64,000 bases of DNA from Micromonospora lutea (GTDB lineage Bacteria; Actinomycetota; Actinomycetes; Mycobacteriales; Micromonosporaceae): positions 105,009-169,008 of the forward strand of contig NZ_BOPB01000029.1 of assembly GCF_016863535.1 (NCBI RefSeq). The letters run 5' to 3'. The notes under the pieces are model-generated. The model was given only the letters and a program-made list of their open reading frames with translations, was not told where the DNA came from and did no database searches. Below are positions 1 through 8,408 of this stretch, piece after piece. Every line of letters starts with the position of its first letter. Position 1 is the first letter of the stretch. The translations under genes and the position numbers were made by a program.

Positions 1-1048
1 GCGCGGACTCGAGGGCGGGGATGATCCCCTCGGCGCGGCTGAGCAGCGCGAAGGTGGCGAGCGCCTGGTCGTCGCTGGCCGTTCGGTATTCGACCCGGCC
101 GGTGTCCTTGAAGTAGCTGTGCTCCGGTCCGACGCCGGGGTAGTCCAGTCCTGGCGCCACGCTGTGGGTCAGCAGGATCTGTCCGTCGTCGTCCTGGAGG
201 AGGTAGGTGCGGGTACCCTGCAGCACGCCGGGCTCGCCGTAGAGCAGCGGTGCGGCGTGCCGGCCGCCCGGACCCAGCCCCTCACCGGCCGCCTGTACGC
301 CGATCAGGCGTACCGGGTCGTCGAGGAACGCGCTGAACATCCCGACCGAGTTGCTGCCACCGCCGACGCAGGCCACCACCGCGTCGGGCAGATTGCCGAC
401 GCTGTCCAGAAACTGTTGCCGGGCCTCCCGGCCGATGACGGACTGGAAGCCGCGCACGATCGTGGGAAAGGGATGGGGCCCGACCACCGAGCCGAGCAAG
501 TAGTGGGTGGAGTCGGGGTGGGCGATCCAGTCGCGGATGGCCTCGTTGATGGCGTCCTTGAGCGTCGCCGTGCCGTTGTCGACCAGACGCACCTCGGCCC
601 CGAGCAACTCCATCCGCTGGACGTTCGGCGCCTGCCGCTCGGCGTCGACGCGTCCCATGTAGATGGTCGCGTCGAGCTGGAGATGAGCGCACGCCGCCGC
701 GACGGCCACACCGTGCTGTCCCGCACCGGTCTCGGCGATGATGCGTTGCTTGCCGATGCGCCGGGCCAGCAGCGCCTGCCCGATCGCGTTGTTGATCTTG
801 TGTGCGCCGGTGTGGGTCAGGTCCTCTCGCTTGAGCCAGAGGGTGCAGCCGTTCGCCTCGACGCCCAACCTGCGAAGTCTGGTCAGCGGGGTGGGTCGGC
901 CGACGAACCTGTTCAACAGGTCGTCGAGCTCGGTGAGGAACTCCTCGCTGGCCTGGGCCTTCTGGTACGCCGCTTCCAGTTCCTCCAACGGAGCCACCAA
1001 CGTCTCCGCCACGAACTGGCCGCCGTACCCGCCGAACCACCCGGTCAT
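1..1048 (-). CDS. trpB: tryptophan synthase beta chain, partial (3' end beyond window)
   Basis: PLP enzyme that condenses indole with L-serine to give L-tryptophan. The start is the ATG at 1048, which overlaps the trpC stop as ATGA. The visible part (about 349 residues of a usual 390-400) has the PLP-lysine motif LKREDLTHTGAHKINNAIG, the active-site loop ETGAGQHG and the phosphate-binding loop GGGSNSVGMF, so it appears functional. The C-terminus lies outside the window, so it is unknown whether trpA follows. It is the last visible gene of a trpD-trpC-trpB string downstream of a nucleotide-sugar dehydrogenase. Its association with a dedicated TrpF and ATP-grasp ligases suggests it belongs to a specialised tryptophan pathway; this is inference. 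Confidence 0.95.
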   Translation of the reverse strand, partial: MTGWFGGYGGQFVAETLVAPLEELEAAYQKAQASEEFLTELDDLLNRFVGRPTPLTRLRRLGVEANGCTLWLKREDLTHTGAHKINNAIGQALLARRIGKQRIIAETGAGQHGVAVAAACAHLQLDATIYMGRVDAERQAPNVQRMELLGAEVRLVDNGTATLKDAINEAIRDWIAHPDSTHYLLGSVVGPHPFPTIVRGFQSVIGREARQQFLDSVGNLPDAVVACVGGGSNSVGMFSAFLDDPVRLIGVQAAGEGLGPGGRHAAPLLYGEPGVLQGTRTYLLQDDDGQILLTHSVAPGLDYPGVGPEHSYFKDTGRVEYRTASDDQALATFALLSRAEGIIPALESA

Positions 1049-1836
1049 CGCACTGCCTGCGCAATCCGGACGCCGCGCAGCGAACGGAGCTTGTCCGCCG
1101 GGTCGTCACTGGTCAGCAGGCTCTCGCCGATCAGCGCGGCGTGGAAGCCGTGCGCACCGATGCGGGCCAGGTCGTTCGGCGTGTGCAGACCGCTCTCGCT
1201 CACCGTCAGCACGGCGGGCGGAATCAACCGGCGCAGCCGCATCGAGTTGTCCAGGTCGACCGCGAAGGTGCGCAGGTCGCGGTTGTTCACGCCGATGATC
1301 CGGGCACCGGCCCGGACCGCCCGGCCCACCTCCTCCTCGGTGAACGTCTCGACCAACGCGTCGATGCCGAGTTCGTCGGCGGCCGCGAGGAGATCGGCGA
1401 GCAGGGCGTCGTCGACCGCCCGGACGATGACCAGCACCGCGTCGGCGCCGCAGTCGTGCGCGAGCTGCACCTGCCGTACGTCGACCAGGAAGTCCTTGAA
1501 CAGCACCGGAACGGTGACCTCGGGGTCGTTGGCGACCTGCGCGACCAGGTCCGGCGAGCCGCCGAAATAGGCGGTGTCAGCGAGGACCGACACCGCGGCG
1601 GCGCCCGCCTTGGCGTACGTACGCGCCAGCGGCACCGCCTCGGCCAGGGGCAGCAGCTCGCCCTTGGACGGCGACTTCGGCTTGACCTCGGCGATGATGG
1701 CCACGTCGGTGCCGTTCAGGGCGGCGGCGAAGGTGCCCGCACGGGCGGGCGTGGCACGCCCGTCCGCCGTCGACACCGGCGCTCGCGCACCTGACCAGGC
1801 CGACCGCTTCGCCGCGACGATGTCGTCGAGATGCAT
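1045..1836 (-). CDS. trpC: indole-3-glycerol phosphate synthase
   Basis: Converts CdRP to indole-3-glycerol phosphate with loss of CO2 and water, in a TIM barrel. Family motifs in order are IIAEVKPKSPSKGEL, VLFKDF, GVNNRDLRTF and VSESGL. The 263-residue form starting at the ATG at 1836 (MHLDDIVAAKR) is chosen because AGGAG sits 6 nt upstream; the frame is open further, to 1872, without such a site. The stop overlaps the trpB start by 4 nt, so the two are probably translationally coupled. It follows trpD by 32 nt. Confidence 0.95.
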   Translation of the reverse strand: MHLDDIVAAKRSAWSGARAPVSTADGRATPARAGTFAAALNGTDVAIIAEVKPKSPSKGELLPLAEAVPLARTYAKAGAAAVSVLADTAYFGGSPDLVAQVANDPEVTVPVLFKDFLVDVRQVQLAHDCGADAVLVIVRAVDDALLADLLAAADELGIDALVETFTEEEVGRAVRAGARIIGVNNRDLRTFAVDLDNSMRLRRLIPPAVLTVSESGLHTPNDLARIGAHGFHAALIGESLLTSDDPADKLRSLRGVRIAQAVR

Positions 1837-1868
1837 GCGGAACTCCTTGCTGGGTAGTGGTGACCGCG

Positions 1869-2939
1869 TCATCGCGAGTCGCGGTCGGAGACGGTGACGG
1901 CAGGTGGCTCGCGGCGGAGGTCCGCGAGCAGGGTGGCAGCGCGCCCGCTGCTGATCGCCTCCCGGCCCAGTTCCAGCCCGTCGTCGAGGTCATCGGCCAG
2001 ATCGGCGAGACGCAGCGCTGCGGCTGCGTTGAGCAGGCAGGTGTCGGTGACGGGCCGGGGCGCGGTGCCGGCGAGGACGGCCCGCACGATCTGGGCGTTG
2101 TGCCGGGCGTCGCCGCCGCGCAGGTCGTCGAGCCCGGCCGGGGCCACGGGCAGGTCACGGGGGTCGATGTGGAAGGTTTCGGTCCGGCCCTTCGCGACCG
2201 CGATCACCCTGCTGGGCTCGGCCGTCGACAACTCGTCCAGACCGGAGGCACTGCGCACGACCCAGGTGGGCGTGCCACTCAACTCCACCGCCGCCTCGGC
2301 GAGGATCTCCTGCTCGCGTGCGTCGGCCGCGCCGATCAGGCGTGCGGTCAGCGGAACCGGGTTCGTCAGCGGTCCCGACAGGTTGAAGATCGTACGGAAG
2401 CCGAGTTGCCGACGAAGCGGCGCCAATGCCCGCATGGCCGGGTGCACGGCGGGTGTGAAGAGGAAGGCGAAGCGGTGCCGACGCAACGAGTCGACGACCT
2501 CGGGTGCCGGGTCGACCGGCACCCCGAGCGCCGCCAGCAGGTCGGCGCTGCCACACCGACTTGTCGCGGCCCGGTTGCCAGCCTTGGCGACCGTGGCACC
2601 CGCGGCCGTGGCGATCAGGGCGGCGACCGTGGAGATGTTGACCGAATTGCTGCCATCCCCGCCGGTTCCCACGATGTCGACCGCAGGTCCGGTCCAGGTC
2701 ACCGCCGGCGCGGCGGCGAGGACGACGCGGGCAGTCGCCGCGACCTCGGTCGCGGACGGGCCCTTGGCGGCCAGGGCGGTGAGCAGAGCCGCCGTGTCGG
2801 TGTCAGCGGCACCGCCCAGCACGGCGGTCAGCGCCTGCGTCGCCGTCGCCGCGTCGAGGTCCGTGCCCGCGACGGCCGACCGGATGGCCGACCGGAGGAA
2901 CGACACGTCGAGCTGTTGCAGGGTTCGGGTGGCCGGCAT
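1869..2939 (-). CDS. trpD: anthranilate phosphoribosyltransferase
   Basis: Transfers phosphoribose from PRPP to anthranilate. The 356-residue product shows the PRPP/Mg loop GTGGDGSNSVNIST and the KAGNRAATSRCGSADLLAALG region expected of TrpD. The ATG at 2939 shares one base with the stop of the upstream nucleotide-sugar dehydrogenase (TGATG), so translation is probably coupled. No trpE or trpG (anthranilate synthase) is visible, so anthranilate must come from genes left of the window or elsewhere. Confidence 0.95.
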   Translation of the reverse strand: MPATRTLQQLDVSFLRSAIRSAVAGTDLDAATATQALTAVLGGAADTDTAALLTALAAKGPSATEVAATARVVLAAAPAVTWTGPAVDIVGTGGDGSNSVNISTVAALIATAAGATVAKAGNRAATSRCGSADLLAALGVPVDPAPEVVDSLRRHRFAFLFTPAVHPAMRALAPLRRQLGFRTIFNLSGPLTNPVPLTARLIGAADAREQEILAEAAVELSGTPTWVVRSASGLDELSTAEPSRVIAVAKGRTETFHIDPRDLPVAPAGLDDLRGGDARHNAQIVRAVLAGTAPRPVTDTCLLNAAAALRLADLADDLDDGLELGREAISSGRAATLLADLRREPPAVTVSDRDSR

Positions 2940-4294
2940 CACAGAATTTCGATGTTGTCGGCCGGCGTCAGGACGTTTCGCGTGTCCAGCACCAGCGGTG
3001 CCGCGCTCCAATGCGGATCCGCCGCGATGCGGTTGTGCGGCGTCACCAGCACGACGCAGTCCTGTGCGGCGAGTTCCGTGGGCGTCCAGGTCGCCACCGG
3101 CACAGCCTGGCCGTCGAGGATCACCGACGGCACCAGCGGGTCGTAGTAGCTGACCTGCGCGCCGCGGTGCCGCAGCGCCCGAATGATGTCCAGGGCGGGC
3201 GCGTTGCGCAGGTCGGCGACGCCCTCCTTGTAGCTGACGCCGACGATCAGCACCCGGGCCTGCTGAACGTTTCCGCCCCGGGCCACGAGCAGCTCCCCGA
3301 TCCGGTCGACGACCTGCCCCGGGCGCTCGGTGATCCGTCGGTGGGCGGCCTCCACCAGGCTGAGATCCGTGCCCGCCAGCCGCGCCAAGGGCTGCAGGAA
3401 GAGCGGATCGACCGGGATGCACTCGCCACCCACACCGGGACCCGGATAGTGGGCGAGGAAGCCGTACGGTTTGGTTGCCGCCGCGTCGATGACCTCCCGG
3501 ACCGGAATCCGCAGTTGCCGGCAGAGGTCGGACAGTTCCAGGCTCAGGGCGATGTTGACCAGTCGGAAGGTGTTCTCGAAGACCTTCGCCAGCTCGGCGA
3601 CCTCGGGGCTGGAGACCGGGTGGACCTGCTCGCAGACCTGCTCGAACAACACCGTGGCCCGGCGGGTGCACTCGGGGGTGAAGCCGCCGACGAGTTTGGG
3701 CGTGTTGGTCATCCGCCAGCCGTCGGCGTTCGCCGGATTGATCCGCTCCGGAGCCATCGCCAGGTACAGGTCGGCGCCGATACGTATGCCACCCTCGCTG
3801 GTGAGCCGGCGTGCCGCGGCGGACGTGGTGCCCGGTGGGATGGTGGACTGCAACACCAGCAGCGTCCCCGGTCGCAGGTGCGGAACCACCGCGGCCAGGG
3901 CCGCGTCGACGTGGGAGAGGTCGGCGACACCGTCACTGGTCGGTGTCGGGACACAGACGACCACGGCGTCGGCCGTCGCCATCGCGGCCGGGGACGTGTC
4001 CACCGACAACCGTAGGTGTAGTTCCTCCAACTCCAGGTCCGAGACGTCAGGCAGGTAGGACTCGCCCCGGACGATGGCGTTGATCTTCTCGGCGTCCGTG
4101 TCGAGACCGACCACTGAGAAGCCCGCCGCAGCGAAGCCGGTAGCCAGCGGCAAACCGGTGTAGCCGAGTCCGATGATGCCGACGACCGCCTTTCGGCTGG
4201 CGATGAGGCGATCGAAGTCGGGCTCCTCGACAACGGTGCCGGCGCGCGGGTCCGATGCTCTGGAATCGGTGGGCGAGCTGACCATGCTAACCAT
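2939..4294 (-). CDS. UDP-sugar 6-dehydrogenase (WbpA/TviB-like nucleotide-sugar dehydrogenase)
   Basis: Family members oxidise C6 of a UDP-hexose or UDP-N-acetylhexosamine twice with NAD to the uronic acid. The product has 451 residues. The N-terminal Rossmann motif is GIIGLGYTGLPLATGFA, a MAPERINPAN segment follows, the active-site cysteine is in GPGVGGECIPVDP, and the C-terminal NAD/UDP domain contains GVSYKEGVADLRNAPA. The PER and TKPYGF segments resemble the N-acetylhexosamine (WbpA/TviB) branch more than UDP-glucose dehydrogenase. The residue before the catalytic Cys is Glu where the family usually has His. The start at 4294 is chosen for GGAG 8 nt upstream. It leads the trpD-trpC-trpB string, which is unusual company, so its sugar acid may be a building block of the locus product (inference). 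Confidence 0.88.
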   Translation of the reverse strand: MVSMVSSPTDSRASDPRAGTVVEEPDFDRLIASRKAVVGIIGLGYTGLPLATGFAAAGFSVVGLDTDAEKINAIVRGESYLPDVSDLELEELHLRLSVDTSPAAMATADAVVVCVPTPTSDGVADLSHVDAALAAVVPHLRPGTLLVLQSTIPPGTTSAAARRLTSEGGIRIGADLYLAMAPERINPANADGWRMTNTPKLVGGFTPECTRRATVLFEQVCEQVHPVSSPEVAELAKVFENTFRLVNIALSLELSDLCRQLRIPVREVIDAAATKPYGFLAHYPGPGVGGECIPVDPLFLQPLARLAGTDLSLVEAAHRRITERPGQVVDRIGELLVARGGNVQQARVLIVGVSYKEGVADLRNAPALDIIRALRHRGAQVSYYDPLVPSVILDGQAVPVATWTPTELAAQDCVVLVTPHNRIAADPHWSAAPLVLDTRNVLTPADNIEIL

Positions 4295-4641
4295 TCGTAC
4301 AGCTCCAAGCGGTGGGCGTGAATGCTCGGCCACTGAGTGCCAGCGGCGATCCAATCAGCCGGCCGGTTGCCCGGCCCAGACCACTGAACAGGGACATCGG
4401 CAGACCAGGACCCGGTACGCCGCGAATCGTCTGCGTTGACCTGGGTGTCGTCCACGTATTGGTCAATCTTCGCTCCGTCGGATCGTCTCCCGGTGCGCCA
4501 TCCGGACAGTACTTGCCGCTTATGAGATGGCCCTCTCCCGCTTCCGCATGATGTGCATATGGCAACAGCGAGCATCAAAGCGTCGAAATCGGCGTAGTTC
4601 GACGGTACGAGCCGCCATGCGGCTACACTTCGTCCAATTTC

Positions 4642-4654
4642 ACCTACTTTAGGT
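4642..4654. promoter_or_regulatory. inverted repeat ACCTA-CTT-TAGGT
   Basis: Perfect 5-bp arms around a 3-bp spacer in the AT-richer part of the control region, about 350 bp upstream of the sugar dehydrogenase start. A possible protein-binding site; it is short enough to arise by chance. Confidence 0.3.
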
Positions 4655-4792
4655 TGTAGCGTCAGCCCGCCGGATTCGGTTAAAGGGCGCGCTACGGACC
4701 GTTCGGCATCCGTGCTGGGCGCGCTGTGCCGGGTAGGCCGCCGGTGTTGTTCGCCGGCCACCGTTCGGCGTCCAGTGCGGACCGAGCTAGAA

Positions 4793-4819
4793 TCCACCCT
4801 GCGTGCCATTGTGGGTGGA
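4793..4819. promoter_or_regulatory. inverted repeat TCCACCC-N13-GGGTGGA
   Basis: Perfect 7-bp arms separated by 13 bp, ending about 105 bp upstream of the MocR-type regulator start. Together with the next palindrome it forms a pair of dyads just where an autoregulatory operator would be expected. Confidence 0.4.
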
Positions 4820-4829
4820 GGCATCGGAT

Positions 4830-4847
4830 TCGGTCATTGGTGACCGA
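4830..4847. promoter_or_regulatory. candidate MocR operator, TCGGTCA-TTGG-TGACCGA
   Basis: Perfect 7-bp inverted repeat with a 4-bp spacer, 77 bp upstream of the regulator gene and on the side facing both divergent transcripts. MocR/PdxR-type regulators commonly bind repeats in the promoter they share with a divergent gene. The assignment to this regulator is inference from position. Confidence 0.5.
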
Positions 4848-4923
4848 CCTGAAAGTTCAGCACGTGATATCCGATGAGTTGAAGCCGACAGCGATGCTGC
4901 CATGCTGAGGGGGCAATTCCAGA

Positions 4924-6411
4924 ATGCCGTGGCATCTGACAATCAGCGTTTGCAGGGATGTTGATGAGCCGCTTAGCCGGCAGATCCAGAGCGCCATCAA
5001 AGAGAAGATTCGAAATGGCGTTCTGCTGCCCGGCGTGCCGCTGCCGTCAAGCCGCCTGTTGGCTCGTGACATCGGGGTGTCGCGCAGCGTGGTGGTCGAG
5101 GCGTACGAGCAGATGACCGCCGAGGGGTACCTGGAAGCCGTCCAAGGGTCGGGTACCCGCGTCGCCACCCGCCCCGTCATCGGAGTGGACCGGGGATCCA
5201 GGCTCGACGAGCCGTCGGCACCGACCGTGCGCTGGGACCTTCGGGTCGGTGCGACGGACGTGACGAACTTTCCCCTCCAGGAGTGGCTGTCGTGCTACCA
5301 ACGGGCGACGCAGAGCCTGGGGGCCAACGGCTTGGGCTATCCGCCGATATCCGGCATCGCCGCGTTGCGTACGGAGTTGGCGAGCTACCTCGGCCGGGTG
5401 CGGGGCGTACGGGTCGAACCCGCCCACACCATGGTCACGATGGGCTTCGCGCATGGCCTCGGTCTGATCTGCCGGACCCTGCCGACGATGGGCATCGACC
5501 GGATCGGTGTGGAGAATCCCGGTAGTGGCAAGCAGTTCCAGTTCATCCGCAGCACCGGTATGTGCGCGGTGCCCGTACCGGTGGATGCCGACGGCGTGGA
5601 CCCCGACGCCCTGGCGCGTAGCGGTGTCCGTGCTGTCCTGGTCACCGCGGCGCACCAGTTTCCCACCGGGGCGACGATGTCGCTCGAACGCCGGCAGGCG
5701 CTGCTGCGGTGGGCGCATGACGTCAACGGGATCATCATCGAGGACGACTACGACACGGAGTTCTGGTTCGACCAGCGTGAGCGACCACCGGCGATCCAGG
5801 GCAGCGACCCGGAGCGGGTCGTCTACGGCGGCAGCCTGAGCAAGGTGCTCGCCCCCGGGCTGCGACTCGGTTGGCTCGCCGTGCCGAAATGGCTGTTCGG
5901 GGCGGTCGAACGAGCACGGGCCGCCGCGGACCAGGGCTCCGACAGCATCACCCAACTGGCGGTGTCGGAGTTTCTCCGTGCGGGCCTGCTCGACCGGCAC
6001 CTCCGGCGGCTGCGGCCGAGGTACCGGTCCAGGCTGGAAACCGTCGTCCAGGCGGTACGGCGACACCTGCCCGATGCGAGCATCAGGGGCGCGTCCGCAG
6101 GCCGTCATGTCTACGTCGAGCTGCCCTACTACGTGGACGAGGCAGCCGTCGTCGACGGCGCCCTGCGCCGGTCGGTCCTGCTGCGCGGTGGCGGCCACTT
6201 CCGTCTCGCCGAGACTCCCTGCCTCACCACCCGTCCAGCGCTGGTCATCGGCTACTCGGCGGTACGGCCCAGTGAGATCAACGAGGCGCTCGCCCGGGTC
6301 GGTGAGTCCTACGCCCAGCACGCGAACCCCCGACCTACCCCGAATGGGACGAGCCTGCTCCGTTCGATCGGGCAGCCGCTACGAATTCCGCGATCAGCCG
6401 TGGTTCCTTGA
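4924..6411 (+). CDS. MocR/PdxR-type transcriptional regulator (GntR HTH fused to class I aminotransferase domain)
   Basis: DNA-binding regulator whose aminotransferase-like domain is expected to bind PLP or a PLP adduct as effector. Of 495 residues, about 10-75 form a GntR winged helix (LPSSRLLARDIGVSRSVVVEAY) and about 100-470 a fold-type-I aminotransferase domain. Lys307 in GGSLSKVLAPGLRLGW is the predicted PLP lysine, so cofactor binding looks intact. GAGGGGG lies upstream of the ATG. It is divergent from the sugar dehydrogenase and its 3' end overlaps that of trpF by 77 bp. Its position in the middle of the locus suggests it is the pathway-specific regulator; the effector is unknown. Confidence 0.9.
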   Translation: MPWHLTISVCRDVDEPLSRQIQSAIKEKIRNGVLLPGVPLPSSRLLARDIGVSRSVVVEAYEQMTAEGYLEAVQGSGTRVATRPVIGVDRGSRLDEPSAPTVRWDLRVGATDVTNFPLQEWLSCYQRATQSLGANGLGYPPISGIAALRTELASYLGRVRGVRVEPAHTMVTMGFAHGLGLICRTLPTMGIDRIGVENPGSGKQFQFIRSTGMCAVPVPVDADGVDPDALARSGVRAVLVTAAHQFPTGATMSLERRQALLRWAHDVNGIIIEDDYDTEFWFDQRERPPAIQGSDPERVVYGGSLSKVLAPGLRLGWLAVPKWLFGAVERARAAADQGSDSITQLAVSEFLRAGLLDRHLRRLRPRYRSRLETVVQAVRRHLPDASIRGASAGRHVYVELPYYVDEAAVVDGALRRSVLLRGGGHFRLAETPCLTTRPALVIGYSAVRPSEINEALARVGESYAQHANPRPTPNGTSLLRSIGQPLRIPRSAVVP

Positions 6412-6958
6412 TTCCCCGGCGCACCTCCACCCCGCTGGAGACGTCGACCCCCCACGGAGACAGCGCAGCGACGGCGGCCGCGACGTTGCCGGGGCTGAGA
6501 CCACCGGCCAGCATCCAACGCCCGGCCACCGGTTTCGCCTTCAGGGAGGACCAGTTCCACTGGTTGCCGGAACCCGGCTGGGGAGAGTCGATGATCAACA
6601 TGTCTTCGCCGTACGAGCCGGGTCGTAGGTCCTGACCCGCCGCCAGCGACGTCGCCCTGATCAGTGCGACGTCCAGGTCGCGCAGCGCCTCGTAGTGATC
6701 GCGGGACTCGCCGCCGTGCAGTTGCACCGCCCGAAGCCCGGCCGTGGTCACACATTCGCGGATGACGTCGACCGGCTCACCCCGGAACACCCCGACGGTC
6801 AGCACCTGTGGCGGCACCTCGGCCGCCAGGCGCCCGGCCTCTGCCGGGGTCACCCGACGGACGCTCTCCGTCAGCATGAAGCCCACCGCGTCCACCCCGG
6901 CTTGCACGGCGGCGGCGATGTCGGTCGAGGTCCGTAGACCGCAGACTTTGATGAACAA
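6335..6958 (-). CDS. trpF: phosphoribosylanthranilate isomerase (dedicated TrpF)
   Basis: Isomerises PRA to CdRP, the step between TrpD and TrpC. The 207-residue TIM barrel has KVCGLRTSTDIAAAVQAGV, AVQLHG, LAGGLSPGNV and the phosphate loop GVDVSSGVE. The start is a TTG at 6958, chosen because GGAGG stands 6-7 nt upstream; the nearby ATG is in another frame. Most actinobacteria lack TrpF because PriA performs both HisA and TrpF reactions, so a dedicated TrpF here marks an acquired or specialised tryptophan pathway. It is the last gene of the leftward MFS/ATP-grasp transcript and converges on the regulator with overlapping 3' ends. Confidence 0.92.
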   Translation of the reverse strand: MFIKVCGLRTSTDIAAAVQAGVDAVGFMLTESVRRVTPAEAGRLAAEVPPQVLTVGVFRGEPVDVIRECVTTAGLRAVQLHGGESRDHYEALRDLDVALIRATSLAAGQDLRPGSYGEDMLIIDSPQPGSGNQWNWSSLKAKPVAGRWMLAGGLSPGNVAAAVAALSPWGVDVSSGVEVRRGIKEPRLIAEFVAAARSNGAGSSHSG

Positions 6959-7052
6959 ACATGCCCTCCTTCGACATCCCACATTCTGCATCGGTGCCCG
7001 GGGCGCAACGGGAGCGCGTGTCGGGCGGTGTGGCGCAGTGGCCACGGCCGGA

Positions 7053-8408
7053 TCACTGCATCGGGTCGCCCGAGCGCTTGAGGTTGGTCGGCATCTCGGC
7101 CTCGGGGCCCTCCGGTGCCTCGGCGATCCGTCCGGCCGGGGTGAACGCGAACACCACGGCCCCGACGATCAGGCCGATACCGGCGATCAACAGGGCGCCT
7201 CGGGCGGTCAGGACGTTTGCCAGAACACCGGCGAGCAGGCCACCCACCGGGATGACCGCCCAGGCGACGAAGCGGTAGGTACCACTGACCCGCCCCAGGA
7301 GCCGGTTGGGGATGATCGCCTGACGCAGCGCCACCGAGTGGATGTTGAAGATGGTGATGCCCACGCCGCTGATCACGTACCCCGCGCCGAGCAGCAGCAA
7401 CTGCACCGTCGGCGGGCCGGCGGCCAGCGGCAACGCCAGGAGTCCCAGTGCCGAGGTCAGCACGCCCGCGACCATCGCGGGGCCGATCCCCAGGCGTCGC
7501 GCCAGCCCTCCCGCGATCAGCGAGCCACCGAAGGCACCGACGCTGGCCGAGGCGATGATGAACCCGAGCAGCGCCGGCGACAGCTCCAGGTCCTTGAGGC
7601 CGTACAGGGGAAACAGCACCAGGACGACGTCATGGAACAGGTTGAACCACGCGGCCTGGAGAAGGACGGCCCGGAGAATGCGATGACCGAGGGTTGCCCG
7701 CAACCCCTCGCCGATCTCGCTCCACACGCTCCTGGACTCTCGGGAGGTGGCGGGACGACGAGGCTCACGGGTCTTGATGGCCAGCAAGGACGCGGCGGAG
7801 ATCAGGTACGTCAGGCAGTCGACGATGATCGCGCCGGGAGCGGTGAACACCTGGATGAGCACACCGCTGAAACCCTTGCCACCGGTCTCGGCGATGGACC
7901 GGGTGGACTGAAGCTTCGAGTTGGCCTCGACCAGCTGGGCCCGCGACACCAGCACCGGCACGTACGCCTGGTATGCGACGTCGAACTGCGAGGTCAGGAC
8001 ACCCACCAGGAAGGCCACGACGTAGAGAGCCGTCATGGACAGCTGATCGGTCAGCGCGAGCAGCGGCACCACCGCCAGGATCAACGCTCGGCCGACGTTG
8101 GCACCGATGAGCAGGCCACGCCGTCGGTAACGGTCGGCCAACACCCCGGCGAAGAGCGTGACCAGGGTGAAGGGCAGATACTCGGCGACGTTGAGCAGGC
8201 CCAGGCTGGTCGGTCCGGCGTCCAGGAGCAGAATCGCGGTCAGCGGCAGCGCCAACTCGGTCACTCGGGAACCGAGCATCGCGATGGTCTGTGCTCCCCA
8301 GAGCCGGAGGAAGTCGGGGTGACGCCACAGCGATGCCGCCACCTCCGGCGGCCGGTCGGGCGACGGGGGGTCAGACAGCAGCGAGTCGGCTCCGCGGTCC
8401 TGGCTCAC
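7053..8408 (-). CDS. MFS transporter (EntS/MFS_3-like), candidate product exporter
   Basis: Integral membrane protein of 451 residues with about 12 hydrophobic segments and an MFS loop between TM2 and TM3 (FAGVLADRYRRRG). It resembles the MFS_3 group that includes siderophore and antibiotic exporters. The GTG at 8408 overlaps the stop of the preceding ATP-grasp gene as GTGA, so it is translated with the ligases. In this context it probably exports the locus product and gives self-protection. The substrate cannot be read from sequence. Confidence 0.9.
   Translation of the reverse strand: MSQDRGADSLLSDPPSPDRPPEVAASLWRHPDFLRLWGAQTIAMLGSRVTELALPLTAILLLDAGPTSLGLLNVAEYLPFTLVTLFAGVLADRYRRRGLLIGANVGRALILAVVPLLALTDQLSMTALYVVAFLVGVLTSQFDVAYQAYVPVLVSRAQLVEANSKLQSTRSIAETGGKGFSGVLIQVFTAPGAIIVDCLTYLISAASLLAIKTREPRRPATSRESRSVWSEIGEGLRATLGHRILRAVLLQAAWFNLFHDVVLVLFPLYGLKDLELSPALLGFIIASASVGAFGGSLIAGGLARRLGIGPAMVAGVLTSALGLLALPLAAGPPTVQLLLLGAGYVISGVGITIFNIHSVALRQAIIPNRLLGRVSGTYRFVAWAVIPVGGLLAGVLANVLTARGALLIAGIGLIVGAVVFAFTPAGRIAEAPEGPEAEMPTNLKRSGDPMQ

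Larger units (their letters stand above)
4295..4923. promoter_or_regulatory. 629-bp divergent control region of the trp/ATP-grasp locus
   Basis: No convincing gene is seen here. The region separates the leftward sugar-dehydrogenase-trpDCB transcript from the rightward MocR-type regulator and is visibly less GC-rich than the coding DNA, with T/A-rich patches around 4560-4660. It holds three inverted repeats, listed separately. Short open frames exist on both strands but have no good ribosome site and no recognisable product. Confidence 0.6.

Noticed and set aside
119..1570. Long plus-strand frame opposite trpB and trpC
   Set aside because: It is the shadow of two well-supported minus-strand genes; the product is Arg/Gly/Ala-rich with no family pattern.
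4287..4565. Short minus-strand frames within the 4295-4923 gap
   Set aside because: Poor start sites and no family resemblance; the region fits a control region better.
4295..4923. Riboswitch or T-box for the trp genes
   Set aside because: No T-box core or known riboswitch consensus was recognised; the dyads fit protein operators better.
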